NCBI RefSeq assembly: GCF_050624435.1
Contig: NC_134542.1
Location: 115,117,677-115,181,676 of the forward strand
From: Tenrec ecaudatus
Lineage: Eukaryota; Chordata; Mammalia; Afrosoricida; Tenrecidae
Length of the DNA: 64,000 bases
Direction: 5' to 3'
Shown: positions 21,778 through 32,344 of the stretch, one piece after another
Numbering within the stretch: position 1 is the stretch's first letter
Layout of the letters: each line of letters opens with the position of its first letter
Notes under the pieces: generated by a model
Seen by the model: only the letters and a program-made list of their open reading frames with translations
Told to the model about the DNA's origin: nothing
The model's database searches: none
Position numbers and translations under genes: made by a program

Positions 21778-21892
21778 GAAGCTGGGCTACATGAAGAGTA
21801 AATCTGCATCAAGGCTGGAGGAAGCCTCGTTAGGACACAACCTTGCCTGCTGAAAGGAAGGAGGGCTTGCAGCACTTGCTGATGAAGCTCAA
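21778..21892 (+). repeat. RTE LINE fragment, opposite orientation
   Basis: A sense-strand piece of the RTE reverse transcriptase region ('ctacatgaagagtaaatctg catcaaggctgg', 'cacaaccttgcctgctgaaa', 'gcacttgctgatgaagctca'). It lacks the catalytic box through an internal deletion. It sits head-to-head with the minus-strand RTE copy on its left. Confidence 0.65.
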
Positions 21893-22639
21893 TGAATACA
21901 AGGCAATGAACCCGGTGGTGCCTGAGCACAGAGCCTCTTCCAGAGTTTCCTTCAAGATATAAAATATTCCCCTCACTTCCTGAAAGTCAAATCTCCATTT
22001 TCTCACTCGCCTGACACTGGAAGCTTCTTTCAATGACTTCATAACATGCATATGGAAACTCTGAATACAGCCATAATAGGAATAAAGAGATTATCCTTTA
22101 AAAAAAATACCCAACTAATAACCAAGTGCAATAAAATGTTACTAGCTACAGTCATTGGCATTCCAAGAACAAAAGGCAATGCACTTTACAAAGAATGATA
22201 TAAACCAAGACAATCTCAGTAACTGCTAATAGAAAAGCCATATAAGGCATACAATCTGGAATATTTATTCCTGAAGGTCTTGTAGCTTACAAAACATAAA
22301 ACTGGTGTTGGGGAAGAAGGTAGTCCCCTCTTTATTTCTCATCTGAGAACCTTAAATCCATCACCAGAAGCACGGAGGATAACATTTACCTTGGCTCACA
22401 CATACACATATGCTTGAACGCACACATACGCACATGCACAAAACGTAGACACACGTGCATACAAACAGAACAATTGCCTGAAACTACACAGAATTGTTTT
22501 TCAAATTAAATCATGTGCATGGTGCCTTTGCTATCGATCCGAGTATGTAATTACATTCTATTTAACGAGCACATTGTGGTACAAATGGTGTCAGTTACTG
22601 TTTTATGAGGGGCTTTAATTCAGGTCCAAACCAAGGCAA
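21893..22639. other. Unassigned AT-rich DNA
   Basis: No repeat named. Interrupted CA/CG-rich text at 22395-22460 (cacacatacacatatgcttg) is low-complexity. Confidence 0.45.
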
Positions 22640-22716
22640 AACACTTCACATACATGATTTTATTGGTTTCTCACAGGAATAAATTCTTACACTCAATTTT
22701 CTGATGAGGAATAGGT
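22640..22716 (+). repeat. MIR fragment
   Basis: Matches the middle of MIR: 'cttcacatacatgattttat tgg' and 'tctcacaggaataaattctt ac', then 'tttctgatgagg'. Confidence 0.6.
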
Positions 22717-23022
22717 AAAAAAATAATCGATGGAAACATCCTCTTTGTGAATGCAGAATAGGGGGCTTTGACCAAGGCTGTCGGCAGCCTCCAAGACAGA
22801 GAGCTTGAGCACGACTAGCCTGGCTACATGTGAAAAGCAACTATGAAAAAAAAAAAAAGCAACTATGGTTGTTACAACCTCTCTGTTCACATAGGACTTT
22901 TTTGCATATGTTCCATACAGATGTGTAGATGGAAAAATGGATGGAGCGAATGGATTAGACAAATGAATGGAGACAAAGGACCTTCCAATCTCAATCTCAG
23001 TGGAGAGAAGACTCAACGAAGA

Positions 23023-23023
<1 letters not shown>

Positions 23024-23076
<53 letters not shown>
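23024..23076 (+). repeat. (CT)n microsatellite
   Basis: About 26 uninterrupted CT units ending in caatgcg. A long homopurine-homopyrimidine tract that can in principle form triplex structure. Confidence 0.98.
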
Positions 23077-23078
<2 letters not shown>

Positions 23079-23759
23079 GCGTATATAAACACACATCTAT
23101 CTGCACATGGAGAGCCTGTTCTTTAAAATAGTAAGTTGATAGAGGGTGATTCAAATCCTTGATCTGTTTCATGAATTTCACTTTCCCTTCTGAGTCGCCT
23201 TTAACCTCCATAGTCGTTACTGCAGAAGAGAAAGAAGTCCTTGGAGATGGGGGTTTCCTGAATTGTGCACCTGCTGCCTGGCCTCGTTGGTAAACACATC
23301 CTAGCCTAGGTTTCAATCCTAACACAAGCCTGTTGGCTCCACCCAGTTCCAATCATACATACCTTGCTGTTTGCCTCTCTCAGATGGAAGGTCCTGGTCA
23401 ATGACTGTCCAGGAAACTAGAAGGGAATCGATCCACACAACCCACGCGTGCTGTCTGCAGACATACCCGCACATCACCAGTGGATCCACACAACCATCTT
23501 TCTATGGAGAGATCAGCATTTCTCAAGTTGCCAAATCTTGGATGTGAAACTAGGAAAGGTAGATAAGCAAGTGGACAGCAGTTAAGCCCAAATGCTAAGC
23601 CCATGTCAGGGACTGACCCCAAACCTAGGATGATACATGCCACCACAGATCACTGGCCCTGTATATGTCAGGGGCTGTACCATAAACCCTAATGGTCAGG
23701 TCCAGATAGGTACTTTACAAACATTAGTTTAATGACTTTTCATTTTGCTGTTTTTAATA
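23077..23759. other. Unassigned DNA
   Basis: No gene or named repeat seen in this interval. Confidence 0.4.
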
Positions 23760-23955
23760 TGGGATCCCTGATGGCTTCATTAAACCTTGAACTGCTAATT
23801 GCAAGGTCAGCAGTTCGAAACCACCAGCAGCCCTTGGGGAGGATAAGGCTTTCTCCTCCTGTAAAGAGTTCATCTCAGAAACTTTCAGGGGTAGTTCTAC
23901 CCTATCTGTGAGGGCCGCTCTGAGTTGGAATGGATTCCATAGCAGTGAATGGTTA
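23760..23955 (+). repeat. AfroSINE, near full-length
   Basis: Sense copy: 5' end gggatccctgatggcttcat, B-box 'ggtcagcagttcgaaaccac', body 'ataaggctttctcctcctg', 3' end 'ctgagttggaatggattcca tagcagtgaatgg'. The B-box is well preserved. Confidence 0.85.
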
Positions 23956-23964
23956 AAACGATAT

Positions 23965-24085
23965 TGATCCCATTTTCCAGATGAGGAATGTCACGTTTTG
24001 AGAGGTCAAGTCACCTACACAACACAATCAAGATGAAGCCTTGGTCTGTCTGATTTCAAAGCTGGTGCTCTTTCAAATACCTAAC
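23965..24085 (+). repeat. MIR fragment
   Basis: Has 'cccattttccagatgaggaa tgtcac' and 'gagaggtcaagtcacctaca' followed by 'gtctgatttcaaagctggtg ctctttc', the 3' half of MIR. Confidence 0.75.
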
Positions 24086-26079
24086 AGTCCCTTTCCATTC
24101 CTATCTTGTCCATCTGCCACCCAGCTGCACAGAACAGCTCTCCTGGTACATGGTAACACGAGACTTAATTAAATAACAGTGATAAAGACCCATATAAAAT
24201 GTTTATGGCTGTGTTAAGTTTTTCTCCGAGCCAGATGACCGATGCTTCCTGCATCTGACAAGCACTTTTCTTTGGGCTTTATCCAAGGCTGCTCAAAATG
24301 CACAAACGTGGCTCACAAGCGAGCAGACACTGAGTTAGAGGTAAGGAAATGACTCTGCCGTGCATCCTGTGTGCAAGATGGGGTGGTTTCCCAGTCACAG
24401 GCCCTGTGGCCTCCTGAGATCGAAATGTCTCTCAATCCAAGTGTTGGGCAGAGAGATGTATGTTCCTGGGAAGCTGTCTCATAGTGTCCACCATATTCCA
24501 AAAGGGTTTGTGACCCACAAAAAGATGGTGAGCGCTGACTATCCACCCCTTTTCATGACCAATTCCTTTGGGTGTTGTTCCAGGAGAGCTGTGGCGAAAC
24601 ACCAGTGTCAACATTGGTTTGGTATTCAAGGCCAAACTCAGGCTACTTCCTAAATTTTCTGAGCTAGACCTTCCAGGAAATACATTCCAATGCAGCCCCT
24701 CTCCAAGTTTGCACCTGAATGCCTGTCCAGACAACTGTGCTCACAAAGTTGGGTTTCTGGCCTCTGCTCATTCCCAGGAGCTCACTTTGTACTGGACTTG
24801 CGATTTCCATGGACAACAGCTGTGAAGGCAGGCGATCCGCTGGCTCTTTGCTCTGAGCCCATGAGTGCAGATTCTCGGGAAGGAGAAGCAGGGGAGAAAA
24901 CCACAATAGGATTTGCCTTGGAGTCTGCATCTTGGAGTGGCTGCACAAGTCAAAAGGTCGCCAGGCCCTGTGTGGTCGGTGTTGTGGCAGGCCCCACTTC
25001 CCTGTGAGAGAAGGATGGCCAGTAGGTCAAGCTAATGTCTTCAGGACATCGTGGAGTTCACAGCCACATACTATGTGTCAAAACAGAGCCCTAGAAGGTG
25101 TGGGCATTAGGCAGAATTGAGGTGAGGCCAAGGGAAACCAACAGGAAGCAATGCTAATGCTCAGAAACTTAACGAACAGTGACCTTGGGGAGTCACTTGA
25201 CAGTAGGAGTGTCACAAAGCACGGGGGTAGTAGGCCGAGTCTGTGTCTCCCCTGCCAACTCTGTCTAAATCCCCCAGAACCCTAGCAAAGGCCATGCTGT
25301 CTCACAGCTAAATTGTAAGGCAGAGAGAGTTCTTTAAGCTACGGCCGGGAGAACTGTGGCTTCAAGGAGCAGCTGAGCACTCGGGTTTTCATCAGGAGCA
25401 TGCAAAAGGTGAAAGGTTACCCCTGGAAAGCATCAGTCAAGGAAGCAGACTCATTTGTAAAGCTGATGGGAAATCCAAGGAGCAGTAGGCATGCCTCCAG
25501 CTGAACCTTCTTAATAAGAAAAGCCATGTTGGAGGAATCAATGCCAATACATTAATGAAGAATGACATCACGCTGACAAATGGTATTATCTATTCATCAA
25601 CTTAATTTTTCTTTTTGTGTGTGAAGATAAAATGAAAGAGGTATCTTGAGAGGCAAACATTGATTTTTTTTTTCCCCCCTAAGCAAATCCCAGGTTCCTT
25701 TACTAAGGGCAGTGAATTTTCAGTGGGTTTCATATGCAGAGAACTCTAACCAGTGACAGCAGATGCAGGAGGACGAGGTGATGAACTTCAGGAGGAGAGA
25801 CTCCTAACGGATGGTTTTAAATGCAAGGAAACATGGAATCTCTCCTACCGAATAGTTGCAGAACCATCAGGAGGCTCTGAATTAACAGTGAACATAACCA
25901 ACTATATCTTTCAGGGCAACGTCTCGGCGGTTGTTACTCGGGGAATCATTAATCATAAGTGAACTCACTGAACAGTCACTATCCCTCGGGCTCTGGGCTA
26001 GGTGCTTTGGGGTACTTGCTATAAAGGGGATACTCTGATTACCCCTATGATGATTGGCTAGGTCATGGTTACCGTGAGG
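24086..26079. other. Unassigned DNA, about 2 kb
   Basis: The longest repeat-poor stretch here. Many short frames (60-105 codons) occur on both strands at 24313-25120 without family resemblance. A T-rich tract lies at 25662-25680. I see no splice-flanked exon, but a diverged or non-coding exon could be missed by eye. Confidence 0.4.
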
Positions 26080-26300
26080 TTGGCCAAGCCTTAGACAAGT
26101 TGCTTTTCTGAAGGAGTTACATGTAAACAGGTCAGTTTACCTTAAGTAAATCGAACCGCGGCACACAATACCATCTAATCAATGCAGTCAGTCAATCAGT
26201 TGAAGGCCTTCAGAATAAAAGGGAGTTTACCAAGGGGGTGGTCTGCCTCCAGACTATCAATAATCAAATAATAAATATTTTCCCAGAAATCGCACCTCCC
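26080..26300 (+). repeat. MLT2-like ERVL LTR fragment (old)
   Basis: The block 'aatcagttgaaggccttcag aataaaaggg' followed by 'tgcctccagactatcaa' matches the middle of old MLT2 LTRs. It is more diverged than the lineage-specific LTRs elsewhere in this window. Confidence 0.55.
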
Positions 26301-26348
26301 CCTTTCTGCCCCCTACGAGGTGAATTTGGGGCTTGCTGGCCCTTCATA

Positions 26349-26524
26349 ACGGAACCCTGGTGGTCTAGCAAGTCAGCAGACGGACCCCACCAGCCACTCC
26401 ATGGGAGAAATATGAAGTTCTCTGCTCCTGTAAAGATGGAAAATCTCAGAAACCCAAAAAGGCAGTTCCACTCTGCCCTGTCAGGTCTCTAGGAATCCGA
26501 ATCAACTGGATGGAAGGGGATGGA
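26349..26524 (+). repeat. AfroSINE
   Basis: Sense copy starting ggaaccctggtggtctagca, with 'gaaatatgaagttctctgct cctgtaaag' and 3' end 'ggaatccgaatcaactggat gg'. Confidence 0.8.
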
Positions 26525-26691
26525 TTTTGAACAAAAGCCCCCATTATCATGAGTCCCCTCCCCCAAAATAGACCTAGACAGACAGACAGACTGCACAGAC
26601 CCCTGCTGTTTCTCTCCATAGACCCTCCAACTTACAGAAGTAGATAGTGGGGCGCAGGAGGGTCAAGGCACTCAACAGAGATCCCATCCAA

Positions 26692-27330
26692 AAGCTCCCT
26701 GCCATCGAGCCCAAGTCAACTCACAGCAATACATGAGACAGGCTAGCACTGCCCCTGGGAGTGTCCCAGACTGAAACTCTCTTTTCTTTCTTTTTAAAAA
26801 AATCATTTTATTGGGGGCTCATACAACTCTTATCACAATCTGTATAGCCACCCATCAGGTCAAGCACATTTATGCATTTGTTGCCATCATCATTTTCAAA
26901 ACACTTTCATTTCAGCCCTTGGAATCAGCTCAGTTTTTCCCTCCCTCCCCCACCCTCCCTCCCTCATGAACCCTTGATAATTTATAAAGTATTGTTATTT
27001 GCTTACGCACCCACTTTGTCTTCAGTGGTCACGTCAGGAATGTGAGCATCGTGGAACGCCAGGTTAATAGAACAAAATATTCTTGCATTGAGGGAGTACT
27101 TGAGTAGAGGCCCAATGTCCATCTGTTACCTTAAGACTAAACCTATAAATATATGTACATAGATCTACTCCCTAGCCGTCATACATAAATATATTTACAT
27201 ATGTAGATACCTGTATTTAGACTCTTTACAGAAGTAGAAAACCCGGGCTTTCTACCAAAGAGAGGCTGGTGGTTTTGAACTGCTGAGCTTGGGAATTGCA
27301 GCCCAACTGGTAACCACTAAATTAGAAACG
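26692..27330 (-). repeat. AfroSINE split by an L1 3' end
   Basis: The two halves of one antisense AfroSINE lie at 26692-26785 ('tgccatcgagcccaagtcaa ctcac', 'gtcccagactgaaactctc') and 27236-27330 ('gctttctaccaaagagaggc tggtggttttgaactgctga'). The insertion point is within the 'actgtaactcttta' segment. Confidence 0.75.
26787..27235 (-). repeat. Young L1 3' end, internally deleted
   Basis: Antisense L1 terminus: T-rich start, 'aatcattttattgggggctc atacaactcttatcac', to about 26995. It then jumps to a more upstream block ('ttacgcacccactttgtctt cagtggtc', 27003 onward) that in the 44-46 kb copy lies several hundred bases away. An internal deletion joins them. It sits inside the AfroSINE at 26692-27330. 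Confidence 0.8.
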
Positions 27331-27484
27331 AAGGGTCTTCTAGCGAGGATTAACACTGTGGGGTCTGCCTATAGCATTCTGACTACCAAACTCGACAGTA
27401 CCACACATTGATTCTGCCATGAACATTTTAAAGCCAATCTGGAAATCTACAGGAGAATATTATTGCTGTCTTGAGTAATGTTAA

Positions 27485-27655
27485 CAAAAAAACCCACCTC
27501 ACGGTCAATGCTGACTCACAGTCCTCTGTGAGTTTCCCGAGACCATTGTAACTGTAGAAATCCCTGTCTTTCTCCTGTGGAGCTACTGGCAGTTTTGAAC
27601 TGCTGACCATGCGGATCCAAACCCAACTCTTAACTGTTATTCCACCAGGAGTCCT
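27485..27655 (-). repeat. AfroSINE
   Basis: Antisense copy: 'ctcacggtcaatgctgactc acag', 'tctttctcctgtggagctac tggcagttttgaactgctga cc', ending 'gttattccaccaggagtcct'. Confidence 0.85.
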
Positions 27656-28099
27656 ACTGGGTGATGTTACTAGTTAACATTTGTCTACTTCCCAACTACT
27701 TCACTTTGGAATTCTCACAATAAAATGTCTTACACTTTAAATTACTACTAAAATAAACACTTTGCATCTGCTGGAAGTGTTCTATGTGCACATAGCGCTT
27801 CACTCATTCGTCAGGTTGAATGTTCACGAACCCCCAGAGGACCTGGCCAAATGGTTGCAAGTCTGGAGAGGAGACTGAGAGAAAGTACTTGGATGGAACT
27901 GCCATCTTTTACCCAGATTTTTCTGTTTCGCTTCTTATTGTGGTATAAGCTGCTTTTCTGTTTCTTTAGAATATGAAAATAACAAATTAAAAAAATATCA
28001 ATCAAAATGTGAAAAATAAAACCTCTCTTTGAGGTAAATCCACCACCCATCTGTGTGTTTGCCCTGATGTCAGTTTGCTGGGGTGTCAACTTGTATGTT
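27656..28099. other. Unassigned DNA
   Basis: No firm assignment. Part of 27690-27830 has a weak MIR/L2-like feel on the minus strand that I cannot support further. Confidence 0.35.
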
Positions 28100-29222
28100 G
28101 CTGGGATACTGGCTGTAACTGTGTGCAGGTACACAAAGACATCTTTCTCCTGTGGAGCGACTGGTAGATTCAAACTACTGATCTTTTTTTTTTTTAAGTT
28201 CTTTTTAAAAGCATTTTACTGGGGGCTCATACAACTCTTATCACAATCCACACATATATCCATTGTGTCAGACACTCCTATACATTTGTTTCCCCCAGCA
28301 TTCTCAAAACATTTACCTTCCACTTGAGCCCCTGGTATCTGCTCCTCATTTTCCCCCTCCCTCCCCGCTCCCCCTCCCTCATGAACCCTTCATAATTTAT
28401 AACTTAGTCTTATTTTGTCACATCTTACACCGTCCGACTTCACCCTCTTCTCTGCTGTCCATCGCCCAGATAGGAGGTTCTATGTAGATCCTTATAATCT
28501 GTTCCCCCCTCTCCCCAACCTTCTCTCCACCCTCCCAGTACCACCATTTTCACCACTAGTCCTGAGGGGTTCATCTGTCCTGGATTCCCTGTGTTTCCAG
28601 TTCCTATCTGCAAAGGCTTAAAGATAAACAAGCAGTTATCTAGCTGAGAAACAACAAAGCCCACATGGAAGAAGCACACCAGCCTCACCCAACACAATCA
28701 CTGACGACAAAGCAGGTGCATAAACAAAAGTGAAGAAAGCTGATGGTGCCCGGCTATCAAAAGATATAGCGTCTGGGGTCTTAAAGGCTTGAAGATAAAC
28801 AGGTGGCCATCTAGCTGAGAAACAACAAAACCCACATGGAAGAAATACACCAGCTGGCCTGATCATGGGGTGTTGAAGGGATCAAGTATCAAGCATCAAA
28901 GAACAAAAAATAATTGTGAATAAGAGGAATTGCTGAGTGGGGACCCAAAGCCCACCTGTAGCCAACTGGACATCATCTTACAGAGGGGTTGCAGGGAGGA
29001 GAAGGCCAGTCAGGGTGCAGTGTAGCAATGATGAAACATACAACGTTCCCTAATTCTTAAATGCTTCCTGGTCTCCCCTCCCCCCACACCATGCCCCACT
29101 ATCATGATTCCACTTATACCTTACAAATCCAGCTAGCCTGGAGAATGTACACTGGTACAAACCACTGATCGTGTGGTGAGAAGCCCAGCACACGACCCAT
29201 AGGCCACGGGAGCTCCAAATTC
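28100..29222 (-). repeat. AfroSINE split by an inverted L1
   Basis: SINE halves lie at about 28100-28183 ('ctttctcctgtggagcgact') and 29158-29222 ('gtgtggtgagaagcccagca', ending 'gggagctccaaat'). The target duplication caaactactgatc / caaaccactgatc (28171-28183 and 29158-29170, one mismatch in 13) marks where L1 went in. Confidence 0.8.
28184..29157 (-). repeat. L1 3' end with inverted 5' segment (twin-priming product)
   Basis: One insertion of about 974 bp. 28184-28616 is antisense L1 3' end (T-tract, 'gggggctcatacaactctta', to 'ccagttcctatctg'). 28617-29157 is the next-upstream L1 region in sense orientation, ending 'gtacactggtac'. The two pieces abut in the L1 consensus order, so only the 5' part is flipped. 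The 13-bp duplication around the whole shows a single event. The flipped part carries a partial internal duplication ('tagctgagaaacaacaaa' at about 28640 and 28812). Confidence 0.85.
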
Positions 29223-29395
29223 GTGTGTTCCACCATGACAACCTGCTGCGCCAGCACTGAAGGGCAGAGATGTCGCGAGAGCTCGGGAACGGACTCCATG
29301 CTCTTTCACCCACTCTCACTAAAGAATGTTGAAACTGTGAAGTACCTCGGGGCATGGAAGAGCCTGGAAAATGGCATACTTAGTGAAATTCCAAA
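29223..29395. other. Unassigned spacer
   Basis: No repeat or gene recognised. Confidence 0.4.
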
Positions 29396-29402
29396 AGGAA
29401 AC

Positions 29403-29450
29403 CAAACTCACTGCCATAGAGTTGATTTCGGCTCATAGTGACCCTACTGT
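29403..29450 (-). repeat. AfroSINE 3'-end fragment
   Basis: Antisense 3' end only: 'accaaactcactgccataga gttgatttcggctcatagtg'. Confidence 0.6.
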
Positions 29451-29667
29451 ATGACATCACTGTTATAAAGGGGGGGAAACAAGACATAGGTTTTCATAAC
29501 AATAACAACAATATGTTGATAGTTGCTGAGAGGGTTGTGGAGAAGGCAGGGGAGCAAAGGTGAAGCAACAGGCAGAGATTTGATAAGTAGTTTAGGTTGT
29601 TGAATAGATATTTGATTATGTGAAATATAACACACACACCCCGTAATTTCACATTAATTTTTTTAAG

Positions 29668-29893
29668 AAGAAGTAAGTATGGCAAGACTTGGTCTCATGT
29701 CTTTTGGACACATTATCATGAGAGACCAGTTCATAGTCGGTAAAGTCGAAGGTCAGTGAAAAAGGGGAAGACCTTCGATGAGATGATTGACACCAAAAGG
29801 TTGAAGCAGAACCAGCTTGGTGAGAAGGGGCAGGTCCGCCGTGCATTGCTTCACTATGAGTCAGAGCCAACTCGATAGCAACCAACAACATGA
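29668..29893 (+). repeat. RTE LINE 3'-end fragment
   Basis: Sense copy of the extreme C-terminus and 3' end: 'atggcaagacttggtctcat gtcttttggacacat', 'gggaagaccttcgatgagat', then 'atgagtcagagccaactcga tagcaaccaacaac'. Strongly truncated. Confidence 0.8.
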
Positions 29894-30390
29894 GGGAGCG
29901 ACCAGAGGTGTCATGGCTCCATGTTCTATGGCTTGCCTGATGTCTGATAGGCAGCAGCTCATAACGAGAATCCACACTTGAAAGCTCTAAACTATCTCTT
30001 TGGTTCACACTTACCAATGGTATCTATAATATTCTGCCTGAATCTTAACTCGTTATTGAATCTTTTAGAGTAGCCTCGTGGTCCTCCAGGCCCAGCAAAG
30101 TAGAGTGACTCTCCTCATATATGGTTTGCTTTGGTAGAAGAGAGGCCTGCCACGTTCTTCAGTTAATGCTTCGCATATGTTTTACAAATAGTTAAGGCCT
30201 CCTAAATCCTGGACACACCTCTAGGTCCTGGGAACCCAAAGGCATTGAGAAATGGGTTCTGGTATGCTGGGTTCTCATAGAGCATGAGAGGCAAAGGAAG
30301 AAAGGGAATTGCAAGCCTTTATGAGCAGCAGGCTGGCAGTGGGCACAGTATGGGAGTCCCTAACCTGGAGGAGCTGCCATGCCAGGAACA
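29894..30390. other. Unassigned DNA
   Basis: No repeat or gene recognised between the RTE fragment and the LTR. Confidence 0.4.
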
Positions 30391-30391
30391 G

Positions 30392-30918
30392 CAGACTGTG
30401 TTAGTCTGGGAACTTTAAAGAAACAAATCCTCAGAAACTCATGTATAAGAGAGAGTTTTATATAAAGGTTAAGTTCATATCAAGAAAACATCCCAACCCA
30501 GAGCTGCCCAAGCCCTCAAATCTAACATGAACCCCTATGTCCGCCACCAATCCACAAAGTCCTCCTCCACCTCACAAAACATACACAATGACACCGACTG
30601 CAGGGGGAAAGCCGAATCAGTGAACATGTAAGCATCTCAGCACTGGCAGGGGTCTCCACACAGCTGCTTCAGCACCTAGGACTGCATTGGGGTAGGTCCA
30701 TGTGACTTCTCCTCAGGGATGTCTTGCAGGAAGTCAGCCTTGCAAGCTAAAGTAGGGAACTGGCTAAGGTAGCCGCACCCTAGTCCAACCATCAGAAAGC
30801 AAGAAACCAGAGAACTTGAAAGACAAGGCTCACCAAGCCATTTATCCCTCTTCCCTTCAGTCAACCCCACATGTGTTTATCGGCCAGGTTAGCACAATAA
30901 ACTAACTACCTCACAGAC
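30392..30918 (-). mobile_element. ERVL-type solo LTR with perfect 5-bp duplication
   Basis: LTR at 30397-30913 (517 bp), tgtgttagtctgggaacttt ... ctaactacctca, flanked by cagac on both sides (30392-30396, 30914-30918). It shares the 'cacatgtgtttatcggccag gttagcac' block with the ERVL 3' LTR at 8291. Because no internal sequence is present, it is a solo LTR left by recombination between two LTRs. Confidence 0.9.
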
Positions 30919-31829
30919 AAACGCAGCATAATATGATGTGAAAACAACAGAATCCAGAAGACTGGGTGTGAATGTGTGTGTGGTGGGCAGCGGGTCCAAA
31001 GTTCCAGAGGAGTTCAGCAACTTGCATTCACAGATGGATTCCTAGCCCAGACCCACAGTCAGCCAGGCCCTAGTGCGTTCGCCTCTCTTTCGTGTTAGGG
31101 TCCTCTTTCAGGGTAGAAGTCCCTCCCGCTGAATCGGGAAGTTTGTTTTGAGCATGGGAATCTGTGCCCTTCATCTTTCCTTTTTATTGTTGGAGAACAA
31201 CAAATAAAATACGGAGGTTTATTTCACTTCAAAGTTGTTTTTCTCAGAGTTGTTTTTGTTGTTCTTGTAAAGTAATCCTTTGCCTTTTTGTTTGTGTTCT
31301 CCTAATCACTGTTTTCTCTGTGAGCCTTTCCATGTGATTGAAATACGAGAGCCTTCAGCGAGAAATCCACGCAGGACTCACTCTCCTCCCAGAGAAGTCC
31401 ATCGAAGGAGCCCCTCTGTGTGAAAGCCTCTATAAGTCGAGGGCAGCTGGAGGAACCACACCACTTGCTCTCCGGGGACACTCGGGTGAGCCCAAACAAA
31501 CAAACAAACAGAGCTCATACAAGCCTTCGTCAAAGCATGTGCTCTTAGGGCTCCAGCTCATGCATACCTGGGCTTATTCCAAACAAAATGAACTTAAATA
31601 TTTCTCTGCCACCAGTGGATGGTTTCTGGCAGGCTCTCTCATGAATATAGTTGTCTTAATCTCACTAGGGTACCTTCCCCCAAAGGTCCAATGAAAGGAC
31701 ATCTGTTGTGCCAGTTAAATTAAAGGTATGGCAACATCGGGGGAAGGGATGGGGGCAGGGGCGCCCAAGGGGTGAACTTGGTAGTCTCTCAAAATGTGAG
31801 TGATGTTCACAGGGGCTTATTATGAAGTA
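30919..31829. other. Unassigned DNA
   Basis: No named repeat. A (CAAA)n run at 31493-31512 is simple sequence. The 118-codon plus-strand frame at 31338 has no recognisable product. Confidence 0.4.
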
Positions 31830-32310
31830 TTCTTAAAATGGAAAATAGCAACAGTGAGAAAAAGACCAAGAATGTTTTCCATTACAACCATCCACCTGCT
31901 CATCCAGTGATGGTACAGCAAGGACTGCCTTCTAAGGGTTTATTGATATGGTTTCAACCTTTTCTCTGTGTGTTTTCTTGTTTTTTTCATTGGGGTTTAT
32001 CTCAGATGTATTTTTTCATTGGGGGGAACCTCTTGGATTTTAGTTATATGTTTTTGTTCTTCAATATATGACACCCAGGATGGATGAACCTATAGAGTTA
32101 ACAAGCAGAATAAGGGTTCCTGGGGGGTTACAGTGGCGGGGGTGGGGTGGGGTAGGTGAAGGGATCTGACCGTCAAGGAGTTCAAGAAGGAAGAGAGTGT
32201 TTTGAACCGGATTGTAGTAGCAATTGTCCAATGCTGCTTGATGTGATTGAACTAAGAAACTATATGATCATCTGTATTAGCTCCCAATAAAATGGGGTGG
32301 GTTTTTTTTG
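31830..32310 (+). repeat. L1M-type 3' end
   Basis: Follows the order of the 3.9-4.6 kb copy: T-rich middle ('ttgtttttttcattggggtt'), 'caggatggatgaacctatag', 'ttgaaccggattgtagtagc', and terminus 'agctcccaataaaatgg'. The ending is intermediate between the old L1M and young L1 termini. Confidence 0.65.
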
Positions 32311-32344
32311 GGTGGGGGCGTTCAAAATTCTCATAAATAAATTT

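Larger units (their letters stand above)
19434..21790 (-). pseudogene. RTE LINE, long copy split by three insertions
   Basis: Minus-strand RTE spanning the reverse transcriptase (RT) to the 3' end. RT motifs readable from right to left are 'CFIDYAKGFNCVSHN' (about 21600-21660) and a catalytic box 'YVDDFTSFAKGKEDLK' (about 20830-20880), then 'GLDLNIKGTKV' (about 20260-20295) and the C-terminal tail near 19830-20010, with 3' end wording near 19434-19575. It is interrupted by a probable mRNA retrocopy (about 19583-19793), an ERVL LTR (20302-20792) and an L1 3' end (about 21004-21455). Stops and shifts show it is dead. Its endonuclease half is absent. Confidence 0.85.
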
